Source: Chloroflexota bacterium (GTDB lineage: Bacteria > Chloroflexota > Anaerolineae > UBA7937 > B3-Chlor). From it: DNA of 6,278 bases. Both the position numbers and the translations under genes were made by a program. Below the pieces are notes generated by a model. The model had not been told where the DNA came from and did not search any database. It saw nothing but the letters and a program-made list of their open reading frames with translations. The stretch is taken from the NCBI GenBank assembly GCA_030616025.1, contig JAUWYD010000067.1:1-6278 (forward strand), in the 5' to 3' direction. Shown one piece after another: positions 5,059-6,278 of the stretch (positions are counted from its first letter, which is position 1; the number at the start of each line of letters is the position of its first letter).

Positions 5059-5090
5059 TTGAACTGAGTGCATTGAAGGTGAGTTATCAT
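5051..5090 (+). repeat. Direct repeat GTTATCAT, two copies 32 bp apart
   Basis: GTTATCAT occurs at 5051-5058, over the candidate -10, and again at 5083-5090, over the start codon of the GTPase gene. The offset of 32 bp is about three helical turns. It could be a paired operator, but 8-bp repeats of this kind also arise by chance. Confidence 0.25.
5077..5082 (+). promoter_or_regulatory. Shine-Dalgarno site of the GTPase gene
   Basis: AGGTGA, a one-mismatch AGGAGG variant within GAAGGTGAG, lies 6 nt before ATG 5089. It supports that ATG as the start. Confidence 0.55.
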
Positions 5091-6159
5091 GCTCAAGGTG
5101 CCGGTGGCTCTCAAAGAGCTGAGGGGTCTGTTGAGGGCCTTCGATAGGGAAAGCCTGTCGCTGGACATCGAAGAAGAAACCCTCGCCAGGCTGGCCATAG
5201 TGGGGCCCGTCAACTCGGGCAAGTCCACATTGGTCAATCTTCTAGCCGGAAAGCGTTTATCCGCAGTGTCAGCGGTGCCGGGGACGACCAAGGAGGTGAT
5301 CACCCAGCAGTTGGGACCCTTCACCCTTATAGACACGCCTGGTTTCGGCGAGGTAGGTGGCGTTGATCGAGGAGATATTGCCTTGCAGGCGATGCGAGAG
5401 GCAGACCTGACGGTGCTTCTCTTCGATGGGGCGGCCGGCCTGCGTCAGGAAGACTACAACCTCTATCAGGAACTCCGGGCTGAGAAGAAATCTCTTGTCG
5501 TCGCCCTGAACAAGATTGACCTAATAAGAAGGGATCTGAAACTGGTACTGGCCGACGTGCAGGCCAAGCTTGGCACGTCAGTGGTACCTATCTCGGCTAA
5601 GAAGGGTACCAATGTGGCCAAGCAGCTTCTCCCTCGCATCATAGAGATGAGGCCCGCATTGGCAGTGGCGCTGGGCAGGGAACTGCCTCTGTATCGGCGG
5701 CGGATGACGCGCAGCGTGATACGCAATACGAGCGTGCTCAATGTCCTGATCGGTATCGAGCCCATCCCCTTCCTGGACATACCTCTCCTTCTGGCCAGCC
5801 AAGTGCGCTTGACCTTGCGCATCGCGGCCATCTACGGTGAGGCGATGGGCCCGGAGCGTGCCAAGGAGCTCCTCTCCACCATTGGTGGGGGCATTCTCTT
5901 CCGGTATGCGACCCAGCAGGCGCTCAAGTTCTTGCCTGGGCCAGGCTGGATCATCTCGGGCTTGATCGCTGCCGCTGGGACTTGGGCGATGGGGCGGGTG
6001 GCGGTGGCCTATTTCGAGAGCAAGAAGGTGCTGACCGACGCACAGATGCGGGAGCTGTATGGGCGGCTGCGGCGATTGCCGAGGAGGTTCAATCTACTAC
6101 CCCTGTTCTCTCACAAGATAAGGTCCCTTTTCGGACGCTTGCGCAGGCGAAGGTCGTGA
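5089..6159 (+). CDS. Era/Der-like GTPase with C-terminal membrane-associated DUF697-like domain
   Basis: 356 residues, ATG 5089 to TGA 6157-6159. Residues 1-30 are a short N-terminal helix, and about 33-190 a translation-factor-related small GTPase domain with all five motifs intact. These are GPVNSGKST (G1, 39-47), PGTTKEV (G2, Thr66/Thr67), IDTPGFGE (G3, Asp82), NKID (G4, 141-144) and SAKKG (G5, 169-173). The arrangement is that of Era, Der and YcjX/YcjF-type GTPases. Residues about 205-312 resemble DUF697, with hydrophobic stretches around 216-250 (including IPFLDIPLLLASQVRL) and 284-308 (GPGWIISGLIAAAGTWAMG). These suggest membrane association or one to two membrane helices. The C-terminus (327-356) is strongly basic (RRLPRRF, GRLRRRRS), consistent with binding acidic lipid or RNA on the cytoplasmic face. 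Bacterial proteins of this build are poorly characterised; envelope or stress roles have been proposed for relatives. It has its own promoter and appears monocistronic. GTPase function is certain; the cellular role is not. Confidence 0.9.
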   Translation: MLKVPVALKELRGLLRAFDRESLSLDIEEETLARLAIVGPVNSGKSTLVNLLAGKRLSAVSAVPGTTKEVITQQLGPFTLIDTPGFGEVGGVDRGDIALQAMREADLTVLLFDGAAGLRQEDYNLYQELRAEKKSLVVALNKIDLIRRDLKLVLADVQAKLGTSVVPISAKKGTNVAKQLLPRIIEMRPALAVALGRELPLYRRRMTRSVIRNTSVLNVLIGIEPIPFLDIPLLLASQVRLTLRIAAIYGEAMGPERAKELLSTIGGGILFRYATQQALKFLPGPGWIISGLIAAAGTWAMGRVAVAYFESKKVLTDAQMRELYGRLRRLPRRFNLLPLFSHKIRSLFGRLRRRRS

Positions 6160-6177
6160 AAGGCCTGAGCAATTCCC

Positions 6178-6197
6178 GCGCCCTATCAGGGGTGCGC
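6178..6197 (+). terminator. Weak hairpin after the GTPase gene, possible transcript end
   Basis: GCG-CCCT (6178-6184) pairs with AGGG (6188-6191) and GCGC-side bases (6195-6197), giving about 7 bp with a 3-nt bulge and an ATC loop. It starts 18 bases after the stop, but only a short T-poor sequence (CATTTGG) follows. The remaining bases to 6278 contain no gene I can support. Confidence 0.22.
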
Positions 6198-6278
6198 CAT
6201 TTGGCCGGCATCTATGTGGGGTGGGCATGCTCAGTTAGAGGGAAGGTCACACTGGGCAAGCATCCTGAGTAGGCCGCG

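Noticed and set aside
5466..5831. Minus-strand open frame of 121 codons inside the GTPase gene
   Set aside because: Antisense to the GTPase and DUF697-like domains, with a composition typical of a complementary-strand shadow.
6156..6272. 38-codon frame beginning at a GTGA overlap with the GTPase stop
   Set aside because: It looks like a coupled gene start, but the product shows no domain, helix or family resemblance, and the purine-rich stretch before it is too close for a normal ribosome site.

Overview
The window reads as a piece of a bacterial chromosome from a moderately GC-rich organism. It is most likely a Chloroflexota (Anaerolineae-like) bacterium or a close relative. That placement is inference. 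It rests on two lipoproteins with Pro/Thr-rich linkers, frequent GTG/TTG starts behind strong Shine-Dalgarno sites, a bacterial translin/Trax-family gene, and an orphan sugar-type binding lipoprotein. No rRNA or tRNA gene, insertion sequence or CRISPR array is present.

Layout. (1) Positions 1-368 (+): the 3' part of a ComEA-type gene (SLBB plus helix-hairpin-helix), cut by the window edge. (2) Positions 369-443: a short convergent gap with a GC-rich hairpin. (3) Positions 444-1709 (-): a lipoprotein with a PHP-type metallohydrolase domain of the DUF3604 kind. (4) Positions 1710-2122: about 410 bases with no confident gene, holding a plausible promoter, weak hairpins and one doubtful 109-codon reading frame. 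(5) Positions 2123-3595 (+): a tightly packed three-gene unit. It encodes a translin/Trax-like protein that keeps the acidic residues aligning with the TRAX RNase site, then a Cas4-like PD-(D/E)XK nuclease split over two reading frames. The gene overlaps are 23 bp and 4 bp (GTGA). (6) Positions 3576-4922 (-): an extracellular solute-binding lipoprotein, overlapping the nuclease tail to tail by 20 bp. (7) Positions 4923-5088: a divergent promoter region. (8) Positions 5089-6159 (+): a GTPase with a C-terminal membrane-associated DUF697-like domain. (9) Positions 6160-6278: no gene supported.

The most unusual part is region 5. The first nuclease frame carries the N-terminal Cas4-like cysteine and the G...H motif, then ends in a membrane helix. 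The second begins with a membrane helix and carries the D / E-x-K / Q-x3-Y core plus the C-x2-C-x5-C cluster. Neither half alone has a full Fe-S cysteine set, but together they do. The predicted topology puts both soluble parts on the cytoplasmic side. Either this is a naturally split, membrane-assembled nuclease made by translational coupling, or it is a one-frameshift lesion in a single gene. A predicted RNase (Trax-like) and a predicted Fe-S DNA exonuclease in one operon suggest a nucleic-acid-processing or defence module. No experiment known to me describes this pair. The remaining genes (DNA uptake, surface lipoproteins, GTPase) look like ordinary housekeeping or envelope genes with no evident functional tie to it.
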